A stretch of 64,000 bases of DNA from the NCBI RefSeq assembly GCF_000321225.1, contig NW_004450459.1:1136471-1200470 (forward strand), read 5' to 3'. This document shows, one piece after another, positions 1 to 10,450 of this stretch (position 1 is the first letter of the stretch; the number at the start of each line of letters is the position of its first letter). Source of the stretch: Odobenus rosmarus divergens. Its lineage: Eukaryota > Chordata > Mammalia > Carnivora > Odobenidae. The position numbers and the translations under genes were made by a program. The notes beneath the pieces are model-generated. The model saw only the letters and a program-made list of their open reading frames with translations, made no database searches and was not told where the DNA came from.

Positions 1-576
1 TTTAATTTTTTGTCTGCTTTCTTCATAGCTTCAATGCTCATAAAGACATCTCATCAGATTTTTGCCATCCTAGAATACGCTCTGATATCATTTATCATTT
101 TTCACTATACACAATTTTACTACATAATTAAGCATAATTATATGTAGCCAACTATAGAAGACATTTTCTGGGGTCCTGATTTGATTTATAGTTCTTTCTC
201 ACTGAAAAACTTGCCAGATCTCTTAGCCAGATATGGCTACTAAAACAGTCATACCTGTTTTGGTCTAGTCTAATCTCTTTTTCCTGGTTCTGCCAATTTT
301 CTCTCTTGTTTTCACCTAAATTACTCTGTGTTGAGCCTTCACTTTTTAACATCAGGATATTTATTTTTACTCTCCATTTTTGCACCTTAAAATTCACTTT
401 AAGCATAGATTTTCTTTCCTACCCTGTTAATTGTTAAATAAGTGGTTCTTCCTTCCAAACTGCTGAAAATGTCCTAAAACTTGTTACATAGTAGACAAAA
501 GAAGCAGTTTTTATCTTACTCTTGAGTCTCCCTTTCATTTTCTGCTCAGAATTGTAGTGACAGGAAAAACGTTTTA
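1..576. other. No recognised feature (AT-rich)
   Basis: AT-rich sequence. I see no exon, promoter or repeat family that I can name. The open frames here are short and lack any recognisable domain. Confidence 0.4.
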
Positions 577-587
577 AATTTTATTCC

Positions 588-800
588 TTTTTTTTTTTTT
601 AAGATTTTATTTATTTATTTATTTGACAGAGACACAGCGAGAGAGGGAACACAAGCAGGGAGAGTGGGAGAGGGAGAAGCAGGCTTCCCGCTCAGCAGGG
701 AGCCCGATGTGGGGCTCAGTGTGGGGCTCTATCCCAGGACCCTGGGATCATGACCTAAGCTGAAGGCAGGCGCTTAACAACTGAGCTACCCAAGCACCCC
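588..800 (-). mobile_element. CAN SINE (SINEC), tRNA-derived
   Basis: Read on the minus strand this is a complete SINE. The A-tail appears as a T run at 588-600, followed by the reversed AAATAAATAAAATCTT tail, the GA-rich middle and the tRNA-like head ending in ACCCAAGCACCCC at 800. The flanks have only an imperfect duplication (AATTTTATTCC at 577-587 against AATTTATCCC at 804-813), so this copy is somewhat older. A short internal repeat of GTGGGGCTC sits near 711-728. Confidence 0.93.
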
Positions 801-841
801 ATTAATTTATCCCTTTTTAGTGACAAGAATATCTTCTGGAT

Positions 842-1072
842 CAGCATCATCCTATAGAACTTTCCATGGTGATGGAAATGTTCTCGTCTGTGCTGTCCAA
901 TAGAGTAGCCGCGAGCCACGTGTGGCTACTGAGCATTGAAATGTGGCTAGTGCAAATGTGGAACTAATCTTAAACTCTATTTAATTTTAACTGGTATCAA
1001 TTACAATTTAACACAATTACAATTTAAATACAAGCTACATGTGGCTTGTGGCTACTCTGTTGATCAGTGCAG
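842..1072 (+). mobile_element. MER3-type hAT-Charlie DNA transposon remnant
   Basis: The non-autonomous hAT pattern is recognisable. There is a TAGAACTTTCCATGGTGATG segment, a GCTGTCCAATAGAGTAGCC motif, and the ACATGTGGCTACT / AGCCACGTGTGGCTACT motifs in opposite halves. The right end reads GATCAGTGCAG, complementary to a degraded left end. There is no coding capacity. The family name is from memory of the consensus; MER33-group relatives share the same ends. Confidence 0.65.
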
Positions 1073-1998
1073 TTCTAAATTATATTCCACTTTAAAGCAG
1101 ATTCTGATTCGTCAGAAAAAGAGAGGGCTATTATACATTTTTCATAATAATGTTAAATGCAGGATACTCTGCAGTAATTCAGAGTATTTCTCTTTCAACT
1201 ATTTTAAACCAAGGGCTCCTGCGGTCTACACTAATGTTATGCTGACGCCTGCACATTGTTCTGTGGTCATTATATCCTCCTGGGGGGCTGATAATGGATG
1301 AGTTCATGGCTCTGTATTTGGTGAAAGGAGAAAAGTCTCTTCTGAGGTCTTCAGCTATAGAGAGAGTTGATCACTGAAGTTTATCAAACAACGATATTCT
1401 CACAATTAATTTCACAAGAGATTTTTCTTGCCAACTAAAAACAGAGTCTGTGTGACAGGCTCCGAAGATAGCCATGACCATGCATCTGGGTCTTTCATGC
1501 TTGTTCCCAGGACAGAACCAAATGGATGATTACATTATTCCTGGGAGTTTAGGAAGATGAGATGGTAAGCAGATGCCCCCAGCAAAGAGAGGCAGGGAGC
1601 CCTTAGGGAAACAAACCATATAAGCTGCCTGGGAAATTATAACCTGTGGATGTTAAAATGCAGTTAAGTAATTGAGGACCAGAAACCTTATTCTGGAAGC
1701 AAGGCCATATTTAAGTTAATTATTTCCATTTACCTTGCTCTTACTCTTCAGTGAAGATATTTTGGAAATGTCAGCGTGTGCTGGCCCTACTAAATGGAAC
1801 CAAGGGGAAGAACTTTCTGTTTGCGCCGAAATTCCCGGGAGCCAAGTGCGGATAGGTCAGGGGAGTCGGAATGAGAAAACCTAGGGAAGGTCAGTCTTGG
1901 AGAGACATATCCAGGACACTTCCCTATATTGACACTTATTTCTGGACCTCTTCTTTAAGAAGAGCCTGGAGAATATGCTGGCTAATTGAACATAATAA
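1073..1998. other. No recognised feature
   Basis: Mixed-composition sequence with no repeat family, splice-flanked exon or RNA gene that I recognise. The 86-residue frame at 1041-1301 starts inside the MER3-type element and resembles nothing known to me. Confidence 0.35.
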
Positions 1999-2155
1999 TA
2001 AAAAAAAGAAAATAAAAAAAAAAGAAAACAGCAGGTAATGAAAAGAAGGAAGGAAGGAAGGAAAGAAAGAAAGAGAGAGAGAAAGAAAAAGAAAAGAAAG
2101 AAAGAAAGAGAGAAAGAAAAAGAAAAGAAAAGAAAGAAAGAAAGGAAAGAAAGAG

Positions 2156-2238
<83 letters not shown>

Positions 2239-2263
2239 AAAAGAAAGAAAGAAAAAGAAAAGT
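1999..2263. repeat. GAAA/GGAA purine microsatellite
   Basis: An A-rich lead-in (1999-2033) passes into GGAA, GAAA and GAGA units. From about 2155 to 2240 there is an almost pure (GAAA)n run of roughly 21 units. One strand is all purine, which can adopt triplex or other non-B structures and is expected to vary in length between individuals. The Lys/Glu/Arg-rich and Phe/Leu/Ser-rich frames over it are artefacts of the repeat. Confidence 0.97.
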
Positions 2264-3264
2264 AAAGCCTGGAGGGTATGATATATTGTTTTGCTCATCT
2301 ACATATATTTAGTCCTCAGATGTCAAAGGCTCACCTCCCTAAAGGGAAATTGGTCTCCATATGTTTAGTTTGTGAGTTAGATTTTGAAGAGAAAAAAACA
2401 AAACAAAACAGAATCTGTATTTTATGAATTACTTTTGGCAATTTCCTCTCTGTATCCTATATTGAAGAATTTGACTATCACTGTTTATCAATATCTCAAT
2501 TTAAAGCAATTTAAAGCAATAGTTTTTTGTTTGCTTGTTTTGCCAGTTGAAATATATAGAGTGCCTTAAATATTTTTATAGTTCTGTAATGATGAAATGG
2601 GGTTTAATAATGAAGTAGGGAGATTGTGAGCTTTTATAGTTACAAGGCATCTGGCTTAAGGATTTTTCTTCCCAGGAAATGCTGAAGTTAAAAAAGAATT
2701 CTAAGTGCAGATCAGAACTGTCCTTGTGTCAGCTGAGGGAGCCATTGCTCTGGCCCTGTGATCTAGAGGTCACTTCCTGTCCTCCTCCGGCCATGCACCT
2801 CCCCTTCAGGCACGAAGCCTGCAGGCCCCTGGTGGCATGCCCACCAGAGCCTTTGCCTCTCTTCTATACCACACTCAGGACAATGAGGACCCTGTGCCAA
2901 AGGGCAACTGTTTGAGGGAAGTATAAGCAGAGCTTAGATGTAGGGGCTGGATTGTCCTCATGTGTGAGCACAAAGATCCTCCCAGGATGCGTTAGGGCTG
3001 GAAGTGGGGAGAGAAGAGGCGCAGGACATGGGCAGGAGCCACGACCCTACTTTGCTGCACTGCTAAGTCATCTGGTTAGAACTACAAGGGGTTTGAAAAT
3101 TCTGAATACCTTCCAGGTCATGACAAAGGTATCATTGTTAAAGTAGGAGAATAGAACATATTTTATGAAACAGTTTGTTTGATTTCTAACTTTTGAATAT
3201 TTCTGCATATGGTATGTGGTCTCCAGGGCACTGTGCCTTGTCAGGAAGTGGGAAAGCATTTGAG
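2264..3264. other. No recognised feature
   Basis: I see no nameable repeat or exon. The stretch around 2680-3060 is somewhat more GC-rich than its surroundings but lacks CpG clustering and a convincing splice-bounded reading frame. Confidence 0.35.
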
Positions 3265-3395
3265 GCCAAGAACAGAGTTCTAGAACTTCCATTAACGTGT
3301 GTGACCACGGGCAAGTCACATTCAGTGCCTGTTTCCTCTTATGTCAGATGAAGATCTTACCTGTGTGTTTCACAAAGTAAAATGAGAAACAGTAA
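3265..3395 (+). mobile_element. MIR SINE fragment
   Basis: The MIR core is recognisable in the order GTGTGTGACCACGGGCAAGTCAC, then a TTTCCTC segment and a following ATG-rich stretch. This corresponds to the tRNA-like and core region of an ancient mammalian-wide SINE in the sense orientation. It is strongly diverged and both ends are lost. Confidence 0.55.
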
Positions 3396-4039
3396 AATGA
3401 GAAAACGAACTTGAAATGTTATATCTAAATAATGCCACATGTGGTTTGTGTAGCAATACATACTGCTGGTGCTTCTGGTATTAGCCAGCCACCTGACCCT
3501 ACTGTGTAGCCTTTTTTTGCTGTATTGTGTATCAGGCAAGAAATGCTTAGAACTCATGAACTAGTCTGATATTATGGTACAATCTTAAGAGATGTATCAA
3601 CCTAAATATATCTTGATACCAGCTTTGAGAGTGTAAACCAAGGGCAATATAATGCTTTTATGTGCCATTTAATCTAGTGTTTCCCAACCTCTCTCAGTGC
3701 AAAGACTCATAATATTAAAAACAAACAAACCAAAAATTTGTGGACTCATTCATAAAAGTATCAGTTAAGGAAAAACATAACCAAAACTATGAACTTAGTC
3801 ATACTTTTAACTAAATTGTACTTTATTAATCTCAACAGCATAAGCTGTATTATGTGTAAGACACTGATTTATGTTTAGGGACAGTACCTTATGTGTGTAA
3901 ATGTTCTCGGGCTGTGCACTGATGAGTCAAAGGCTTCTCAGTGCTTGTGGGCAGACAGGCTGATTTAAGGTACTTGTTGTTGGGCACAAGTTTATCACTG
4001 AAGAAGTGATTAATTGAATTAAGCTACTCGAATATATAT
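3396..4039. other. Mostly unassigned; possible hAT-like fragment
   Basis: The segment from about 3675 (GTGTTTCCCAACCTCT) resembles a DNA-transposon terminus, but I could not trace a matching opposite end. The rest is AT-rich with nothing recognised. Confidence 0.3.
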
Positions 4040-4258
4040 TAATCATCCATGACATACAAGGCTTTGGACAAAAAGCTGCCCTCATGGAGCTTGTAATCAA
4101 GTAGGGAGAACAAGGCAAGTGTAAAGAGTACTGATAAGAACAGCAAAATAGAGGAGGCAGTTCTGTGGAGATTAATGATCGCATTCAAACCTGGCAGGGA
4201 TTAGGGAAAGTTTTATGAAGGTCATGACATTTGTGTTTCATCTCTAAGGCAGGATGGG
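4040..4258 (-). mobile_element. L2 LINE fragment (antisense)
   Basis: The reversed L2 3' region is seen as GCTGCCCTCATGGAGCTTG and an AGTAGGGAGAACAAG segment, followed by a GAAGGTCATGACATTTG-like segment. These are typical of the reverse complement of an L2-family 3' end. The copy is heavily diverged, with no coding remnant worth calling. Confidence 0.5.
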
Positions 4259-4284
4259 CTTTTGGAAGGCAGAGATAACCAAAT

Positions 4285-4480
4285 ATTTGTCCAGAACCTT
4301 CTGTACAGGACATACTTTATATGTTACTGTGACAGCCCTCACCACAACCTTAGTAGGGTTTGGAAATTTTTTTCAACTCTTTTAGAGAGGAAGAATCTGG
4401 GGCTTAGACAGAGGTTCAGAAATGTGTTCAAAGTCAAACAGCAAGAAAAGATTGAGACTGGGTTTAGAAGCTTAGCCTTT
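4285..4480 (-). mobile_element. MIR SINE fragment (antisense)
   Basis: The motif order fits reversed MIR: CCTCACCACAACCTTAGTAGG, then GGAAGAATCTGGGGCTTAGA, then AGTCAAACAGCAAG. It is diverged and truncated. Confidence 0.5.
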
Positions 4481-4656
4481 CTGACTTTGCTCTTTCCAAT
4501 TTATCAGTTTTTCTCAATTTTCAGTTTTCTTACTACTCTAATGATTTTTTGGGCTGTATCTATTTACTATCTTTGGTATTGTTTGTCTAGTATGTTTCTG
4601 AATGGACTTCCTTTAAAAAATATTTCCAAATGAATGCATTTTAAAAACAAACTTTA

Positions 4657-4854
4657 GGGGTGCCTGGGTGGCTCAGTCGGTTAAGTGTCTGCCTACGGCT
4701 CAGGTCATGATCCCAGGGTCCTTGGATCCAGCCCCCACATCGGGCTCCCTGCTCAGTGGGGAGCCTACTTCTCCCTCTCCCTCTCTCTGCCAGTCCCCCT
4801 GCTTGTGCTCTTTCGCTCTCTCTGTCAAATAAATAAATAAAATCTTTTTTAAAA
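4657..4854 (+). mobile_element. CAN SINE (SINEC), complete, with TSD
   Basis: A full-length sense copy: GGGGTGCCTGGGTGGCTCAG head, CT-rich middle, CAAATAAATAAATAAAATC tail and A run. It is bounded by an 8 bp direct repeat AAACTTTA at 4649-4656 and 4855-4862, the target-site duplication left by L1-driven insertion. Confidence 0.97.
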
Positions 4855-4862
4855 AAACTTTA

Positions 4863-5095
4863 TATCACAACTGTATCACAAGCTACCAAGAGAAAACAAC
4901 TCTAAAAATAAATACAGTGAAGACCAATAAATAAAATGTTATTAAATTCTGAAACCATCCTACTAGGATCAAAGTCTCCTAGGCTGGGATCTGCTTGCTT
5001 GTTGTTAAAATGAGAGATTTGCAAATGTTAAACAGAGCTATTCAAAACATATAAGCACCAAATTAAGCCTTGCTTCTTGAGGTCAACCCCCACCT
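4863..5095. other. No recognised feature
   Basis: AT-rich sequence with no element or exon recognised. Confidence 0.35.
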
Positions 5096-5141
5096 CCAAA
5101 AAAAAAAAAAAAAAAAAGAAAGAAAGGAAAGGAAGGGAAAG
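5096..5141. repeat. Poly(A)/GAAA low-complexity tract
   Basis: A run of about 19 A residues is followed by GAAAG and GGAAA units. It may be the decayed tail of a retroposon, but no body is recognisable upstream. Confidence 0.85.
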
Positions 5142-5712
5142 AGTTATATTCTCCCTCCATGAATCAATGTCTTTGAATGCATGTTTGAGAACCAACTAAA
5201 TCATCTCGCCACACCTTTGGTACATGCCCCATTCTTTGTAGTAGTGAAAGGCTTAGAGGTAAACATACAGAAATAACCCTCTTAAGGAATCGGAAGAAAG
5301 CTATCAAGTGCTTTAGGTTAGCAGCATCCATCACTACGCTAACTATCCTTAGAGAACTTTCAGCTCCCTTAGCTCCTCTGGAAAGCAAGTAGGCCTGTGT
5401 AAGGACTCATGAAAGAACAAGGGTATTTTAAGGCTCTAGTCATCCCAAAAGGCCTGAGGGCTAAGTAAGTATGTTCTGGCTCTGAGTTTGCTTACATTAA
5501 AGTCTTGTTTTTCTAAGTAAACCCTGGGATATGAAGCAGGGGGATAAGAAGTACAAAGTGGGTTCCATTTTGCTAATGTCATTCTACGATTTTGGGGGGA
5601 AAGTTCATTTTGAATTTTTGTGCCCCTATGGGGTTTGTTGTGAGTATGTCCAAACATTCTACTTTTCCATGTGGACGAATCTTGTGTTTGAGTGTGTCTG
5701 TGTGTGTTTTGT
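5142..5712. other. No recognised feature
   Basis: No exon, RNA gene or nameable repeat seen. A short TGTGTG-rich patch lies near 5688-5710. Confidence 0.35.
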
Positions 5713-5725
5713 AAAAACCCAAATC

Positions 5726-5945
5726 GGGCGCCTGGGTGGCTCAGTTGGTTAAGCGACTGCCTTCGGCTCAGGTCATGATCCTGGAGTCCGGGGATCGAGT
5801 CCCGCATCGGGTTCCCTGCTCAGCGAGAAACCTACTTCTCCCTCTGGCCCTCCCCCCTCTCATGTGCTCTCTCTGTCTCTGTCTCTCTCTCTCATTCTCA
5901 CTCTCTCAAAATAAATAAATAAATCTTTTTAAAAAAAAGTCATCT
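5726..5945 (+). mobile_element. CAN SINE (SINEC), complete, recent, with 13 bp TSD
   Basis: A sense copy with the GGCGCCTGGGTGGCTCAG head, an expanded CT-rich middle (CTCTGTCTCTGTCTCTCTCT) and an AAATAAATAAATC tail. A perfect 13 bp direct repeat AAAAACCCAAATC flanks it at 5713-5725 and 5946-5958, so the insertion is fairly young. Confidence 0.98.
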
Positions 5946-5958
5946 AAAAACCCAAATC

Positions 5959-6199
5959 ATGGAGCGCTGTTGTGTTGCTGGGCAAATAGCGGTATTAGCA
6001 CTTGTAATGGTCACCCTCAGGCATTAGGATCTTTGCCAGTGATCACTGTTCCCCAGTATCTAGAGGCAGCAGGGCCCTAGGTTTCCTCCCTACAACCTCA
6101 CCAAGTGAATAGTATAAGAAAAATAAGCCTCAATCATAACTCATGCAAACACTTATCAGCAAGGACAATCCAATCCATCAGAAAATCCAGCTGGCTCTA
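5959..6199. other. No recognised feature
   Basis: Short unassigned stretch between a SINE and an L2 remnant. Confidence 0.35.
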
Positions 6200-7340
6200 C
6201 CTTGAAGACCCATGTTGAATTTGACCACTTCTTACCCTTCCACTCCACCACTTGGCCTTGAGCCACTGTTAGCACTCACCAGAGTGATGGCACAGCCTCC
6301 TCCTTGCTTCCACCCTTGCCCCTCTAACAGCCTATTCATGACACAGCAGCCAGACATCTTTTATAACATACGTCAAATCATTTTACTCCACTGTATGGAC
6401 CTGTGATCAATGTCCACCTCACTCAGAATGAAATTCAAAGTCCTCACTATGGCCTACAGGTTCTACATGATTTGGCTCCCATTACCTCTCTCTTTGCATA
6501 CTTTCTCCTGCCCTCATTCTACACTCTCTCCAGCCCTCATTCTGTCCCAGGCACTCTGGCCTCCTTGCCCTTCTTGGAACACACCAAGAATGCCCACTCC
6601 ATAGGCTATGCAGTGGCTGGTCACTCTAATAGGAGTGGAAACTTCCTATTCCCAGACATCTACCTGACTAACTTCCTCACCTCCTTCAAGTCTTTGCTCA
6701 AGTGCCACCTTCTCAATGAGGCCCAGATTGACCACTTCATTTAATATTGCAACATGGCAGCCCACCTCCATCCCTCTTAATGGGCTCAACTTCTACAATT
6801 TTTTGTATTACTTAAGGCTTTCTTTTTGTTGTTGTTGTTTAAGATTTTATTTATTTTGAGACAGAGAGAGCAAGAGAGTGAGCACAAGTGGGGGGAGGGG
6901 CAGAGGGAGAAGGAGAGAGAAAGAATCTCAAGCAGACTCCCTGCAGAGCTCAGAGCCCCAGGGCTCCACGTGGAGCTTAAGGTAGGCTCGAGGTGGGCTC
7001 TAGGTGGGGCTCCTCGAGGGGCTCCATGTGGGGCTTGATCTCACAACCCTGAGATCGTGACCTGAGCCGAAATCAAGAGTTGGATGCTTAACCAACTGAG
7101 CCACCCAGGTGCCCCTATGTAAGGCTTTCTTTCTTTCTTTCTTTTTTTTTTTATGTAAGGCTTTCTAATATGCTGTGTAATTTACTTATCTGTTAGGTCT
7201 ATTGCTTCTTGTCTGTCTCTCTCTGCTGGAATGTAAGTTCTATGAGAGTAGGCTCTGTTTTGCTCACTCATATCTCAAGCACCCAGAATAATACCTAACA
7301 CATAACAGATACTTAACAAATATTTATTGGATTAAATGTA
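6200..7340 (+). mobile_element. L2 LINE 3' end, interrupted by a SINE
   Basis: The sense L2 3' region can be followed through several marks: CCTCCTTGCCCTTCTTGGAA, TCCTTCAAGTCTTTGCTCAA with a following ATGAGGCC motif, then after the SINE TGGAATGTAAGTTCTATGAG and a terminal AACAAATATTTATTGGAT. It is an old, inactive copy whose reading frames are decayed. The CAN SINE at 6838-7115 was inserted into it later. Confidence 0.72.
6838..7115 (-). mobile_element. CAN SINE (SINEC) with internal tandem expansion
   Basis: An antisense copy, longer than its neighbours because a GC-rich unit related to GGGCTCCACGTGGAG is repeated several times between about 6960 and 7035. The flanking duplication TAAGGCTTTCT is at 6813-6823 and again at 7120-7130. 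The same motif appears a third time at about 7156-7166 after a T run. Confidence 0.92.
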
Positions 7341-7572
7341 TAAAAGAGTCATCGAAAACCCAAAAATGCCTGCAACCAATAAACTCAACAAAATCCCAAT
7401 TCTTTCTATCCTTTCAGGCACTCTGATAAGCCCTCTGAATGGAAGGTTCATTCTGAAGTGGATGTAACAGTATTCTCTGGGCTGGATCAGCAACTCATCT
7501 GGGCAGATGGTGACAATGTGGGAATGAAGGTTATAGGACCAAATGGAGTTAGGGACCTGGAAGTTTGGCTTC
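7341..7572. other. No recognised feature
   Basis: Unassigned sequence between the L2 remnant and the next SINE. Confidence 0.35.
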
Positions 7573-7592
7573 TGATCTTGCCAAAAGTTCTT

Positions 7593-7790
7593 TTTTTTTT
7601 TTTTTAGATTTTATTTATTTATTTGACAGAGAGACACAGCAAGAGAGGGAACACAAGCAGGGGGAGTGGGAGAGGGAGAAGCAGGCTTCCTGCAGAGCAG
7701 GGAGCCCGACATGGGACTCCATCCCAGGACCCTGGGATCATGACCTGAGCTGAAGGCAGGCGCTTAATGACTGAGCCACCCAGGTGCCCC
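7593..7790 (-). mobile_element. CAN SINE (SINEC), recent, with perfect 20 bp TSD
   Basis: A complete antisense copy with the T run at its left edge and the head ending ACCCAGGTGCCCC. The 20 bp duplication TGATCTTGCCAAAAGTTCTT is perfect at 7573-7592 and 7791-7810, which marks a young insertion. Confidence 0.98.
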
Positions 7791-7810
7791 TGATCTTGCC
7801 AAAAGTTCTT

Positions 7811-8242
7811 GATGGCAATATTCTTGGTAAGAAAAGTTTCAACAGTATCTGTGATTTTTAGGGAGCATTGAGAAATTGGGGGGAAACATGTATGCACATG
7901 TTCAAAGGCAGTGCCGAGTGTGACAAATAGGCTGAAGGTTAAGAGTACATGAAGTCCCCTCACCCTAAAAGCTAACATTTCACCCTTCTTGCAAGAACTC
8001 CTTGCTTCAAAGAGTTTGCCTTTTGATTTTCTCACTGTGTTCCTTTGGTCTTGTAAATTGGTAAATTTGTTTAAAAAAGTCAACTTCACAGAGAGTAAGT
8101 TACAAAGGGAAGGCCCATCTTTATGTTCACATTTATAACAAAAGTGGGAAACTCAGGCAGGATGCTTCCATAGCTGCGGGAAGATACTGGTCAGAATTTT
8201 CCAGCTGAGATTTGGTTTATTCTTTTCCACTCAAGGAAAAAT
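7811..8242. other. No recognised feature
   Basis: Unassigned sequence to the left of the inverted arm. Confidence 0.35.
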
Positions 8243-8556
8243 GAGCCTTCTCCACTCTCTGCATCAGTATTTTGAAAACAGACTGGTGTAGATATCTGAA
8301 TATGAATAACAGGCTTTTTGCTGCGTTTTGAGCTATGGCCAGGTTATAGCTCAGAAGTTGCCAGAGAGCAATGTTTTCATTAAGTGTATATTCTTGCTAA
8401 GATTTAAGTCACAAGTCGTATGTTGGCTAAAAGGATCTCTGCTCCCTGATTCATTCCTTTTATTTGTCTCAAAGAAATACTTGTTCATGGACTTTTTCAG
8501 TGAAGGAAGTTAATGATATTCTTAAAATACTATTACTTACAAATGAACGGAGCATT
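8243..8556 (+). repeat. Left arm of a large inverted duplication
   Basis: This arm matches the reverse complement of 10133-10450 at roughly 90% identity by eye. About 118 bp (around 8419-8536) match with a single mismatch. The match stops abruptly on both sides. I do not recognise the arm as a known repeat family and it carries no convincing coding frame. It could be a local inverted duplication, two copies of an unfamiliar repeat, or long terminal inverted repeats. Confidence 0.85.
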
Positions 8557-8735
8557 ACTTGATGTCTCAAGAAAGGTTAAAAAAAAACATTGTTCATTCC
8601 ATTTTGTGACAGTGATTCACCAGGGTTACTTCAGTAATAATAAAAGTATTTCAAAGCTAAATACTGTCAATGATCAAATACAAAGCAAAACTATGAATAT
8701 TTTGACTGCTTATATGGGATACCGCTAGAGTACCT

Positions 8736-9660
8736 CTTCAGATTCTCTCAGCCTCACATTTCTCCAGGTTTCTGAGCTACTCGCCCTGCCTCAACTGCCT
8801 ACAAGGTGACTGACCCAGTGCAAGCCCCCTGGGGCAGATCAGCCACAAGCTTAAGCCTCTGGCAGACTGGGTTCAGTCAGGAAGGCAGAAGCTCCATAAG
8901 AACATTGAATAAGGAATTTCCTATGGGAATTAGACCTCCACATTTGTGGAAGGAGCTGGGGAAGTAAGAGTCTGGAAAGCGGTTGCCAAGATCAGAGACC
9001 AGCCCTCAAACAGGCGAAGCAGTCCAAGTGTTCAGGGAAATCTGGAAGCTGGGCACATCCAGCCGCTGCAGTGGGACCACGAGGAGGGCTGGTGTAGAAG
9101 TCCACGGAAAGTTGTGGCCTTTGCAGCTGCCACCTCTGCAAGTGTCTGTAAAGAGTCTGTTAACCCAACTGTGGTCATAGTTATTGGGCAGAGGAGAACA
9201 CAGAGTACGGATGACTGAGAACAAAGAAGAACCCTCTTGTATGTGGACATTTGGCTCTTGCCACATCTAACCAATGACAACTTTCAGAGGGTAATTGCTG
9301 CTGCTTTGCTTTTGCCTGCCAAGTCTCCAGCAACTTCAGTTTTATCCATCTGGATGCATATAGACCTGGAAAGTAGAAAAGAGGATACTGGGAAACACAG
9401 CTTCCAGCATAACCAAGTTGTCTGTAGAACAATTCAGCACAAATCCCAGAGCATGGTTGCAGAGCATGGATTTGCTTCTTAGGTAGCTGCCAAAGGAGTT
9501 GGATGATTCAACCTGGAAGCTGGGGTAGTGAACCATCAGTGGGATAAATTTTGACCAGTGGGAAATAGGAGATGGGAGGGAGATTGCAGGTAAGTTTCTT
9601 CTTTGGTCCTCACGTTGATAGATTGTTCCTGTGCACAGTTTTCTGTAGAGCCTGTCCATA
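8736..9660. mobile_element. Probable old L1- or LTR-derived repeat
   Basis: The segment has the look of an old retroelement 3' region: AAGGAATTTCCTATGGGAAT, CAAGATCAGAGACCAGCCCT, GGGCAGAGGAGAACACAGAG, and AATGACAACTTTCAGAGGGT. I recall such motifs in mammalian interspersed repeats but cannot fix the family. The short frames across it on both strands show no domain. It fills most of the spacer between the two inverted arms. Confidence 0.4.
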
Positions 9661-9878
9661 AATACTTTATGTGGCCAAGCAACTGTGTCTTTTCAGGTTT
9701 GTGAAGCATAGACCAGGTTGGGACTATATCACCATTTATTTGTTTCCCATTCTTCCCTGTCGAATGACCTCTTTTCCTTGCTCTTGATGCCCAGGGATTG
9801 CATCTTTCAGTGAAGCATTAGCACGTCATTCTTCCTAAGAAACCCCAGCTAAAATAGTGCTCATAGGAAAATTATAAT
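9661..9878. other. No recognised feature
   Basis: Spacer sequence between the old repeat and a CAN SINE, inside the inverted duplication. Nothing recognised. Confidence 0.35.
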
Positions 9879-9894
9879 GAAAATGAAGGGTGAG

Positions 9895-10079
9895 GGCACT
9901 TGGGTGGCTCTGTAGGTTAAGTGTCTGCCTTCGGCTCAGGTCATGATCCCGGGGTCTGGGAAAAAGCGCCACATTCACTCCTTGCTCAGCGGGGAGTCTG
10001 CTTCTCCCTCTCCCTCTGCCTCTCCTCTCGCTTGTGTTCTCTCTCTCTCAAATAATAAATAAAATCTTTAAAAAAAAAA
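9895..10079 (+). mobile_element. CAN SINE (SINEC), with imperfect TSD
   Basis: A sense copy with the head GGCACTTGGGTGGCTCTG (diverged) and the tail AATAATAAATAAAATCTTT. The duplication is GAAAATGAAGGGTGAG at 9879-9894 and GAAATGAAGTGTGAG at 10080-10094. It lies in the spacer just inside the right inverted arm. Confidence 0.94.
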
Positions 10080-10132
10080 GAAATGAAGTGTGAGAGTTGT
10101 ATGAAGTGAATCGATGGTGGGGCCTATGATTC

Positions 10133-10450
10133 GTGTGAAGCTCCATTCATTTATGAGTAATAGTATTTTAAGAATATCATTAACTTCCTTCACTGAAAAA
10201 GTCAATGAACAAGTATTTCTTTGAGACAAATAAAAGGAATGAATCAGGGAGCAGAGATCCTTTTAGCCAACATATGACTTGTGACCTAAACTCTTAACAA
10301 GAATAAACACTTAATAAAAACATTACTCTCTGGCAACTTCTGGGCCATAACCTGGCCATAGCTCAAAATGCAGTGAAAAGCCTGTTATTCATACTCATAT
10401 ATCTACGCCAGTCTGAGTTTTCCCAAAATACTGATGTGGAGTGAAGAAGC
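10133..10450 (-). repeat. Right arm of a large inverted duplication
   Basis: Reverse-complement partner of 8243-8556. Differences are scattered point changes and small indels, concentrated in the outer half. The inner half is nearly identical. No SINE or known family marks its ends. Confidence 0.85.

Noticed and set aside
1936..2298. Phe/Leu/Ser-rich and Lys/Glu/Arg-rich frames
   Set aside because: Both are translations of the GAAA microsatellite.
7619..8089. 156-codon minus-strand frame
   Set aside because: Its C-terminal third is the antisense translation of a CAN SINE (the KRLPSAQVMIPGSW pattern recurs at several SINEs). The rest has no domain.
8243..10450. CRISPR-like or IS-like interpretation of the inverted repeats
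   Set aside because: The sequence is mammalian, there are only two arms, no array, and no transposase frame lies between them.
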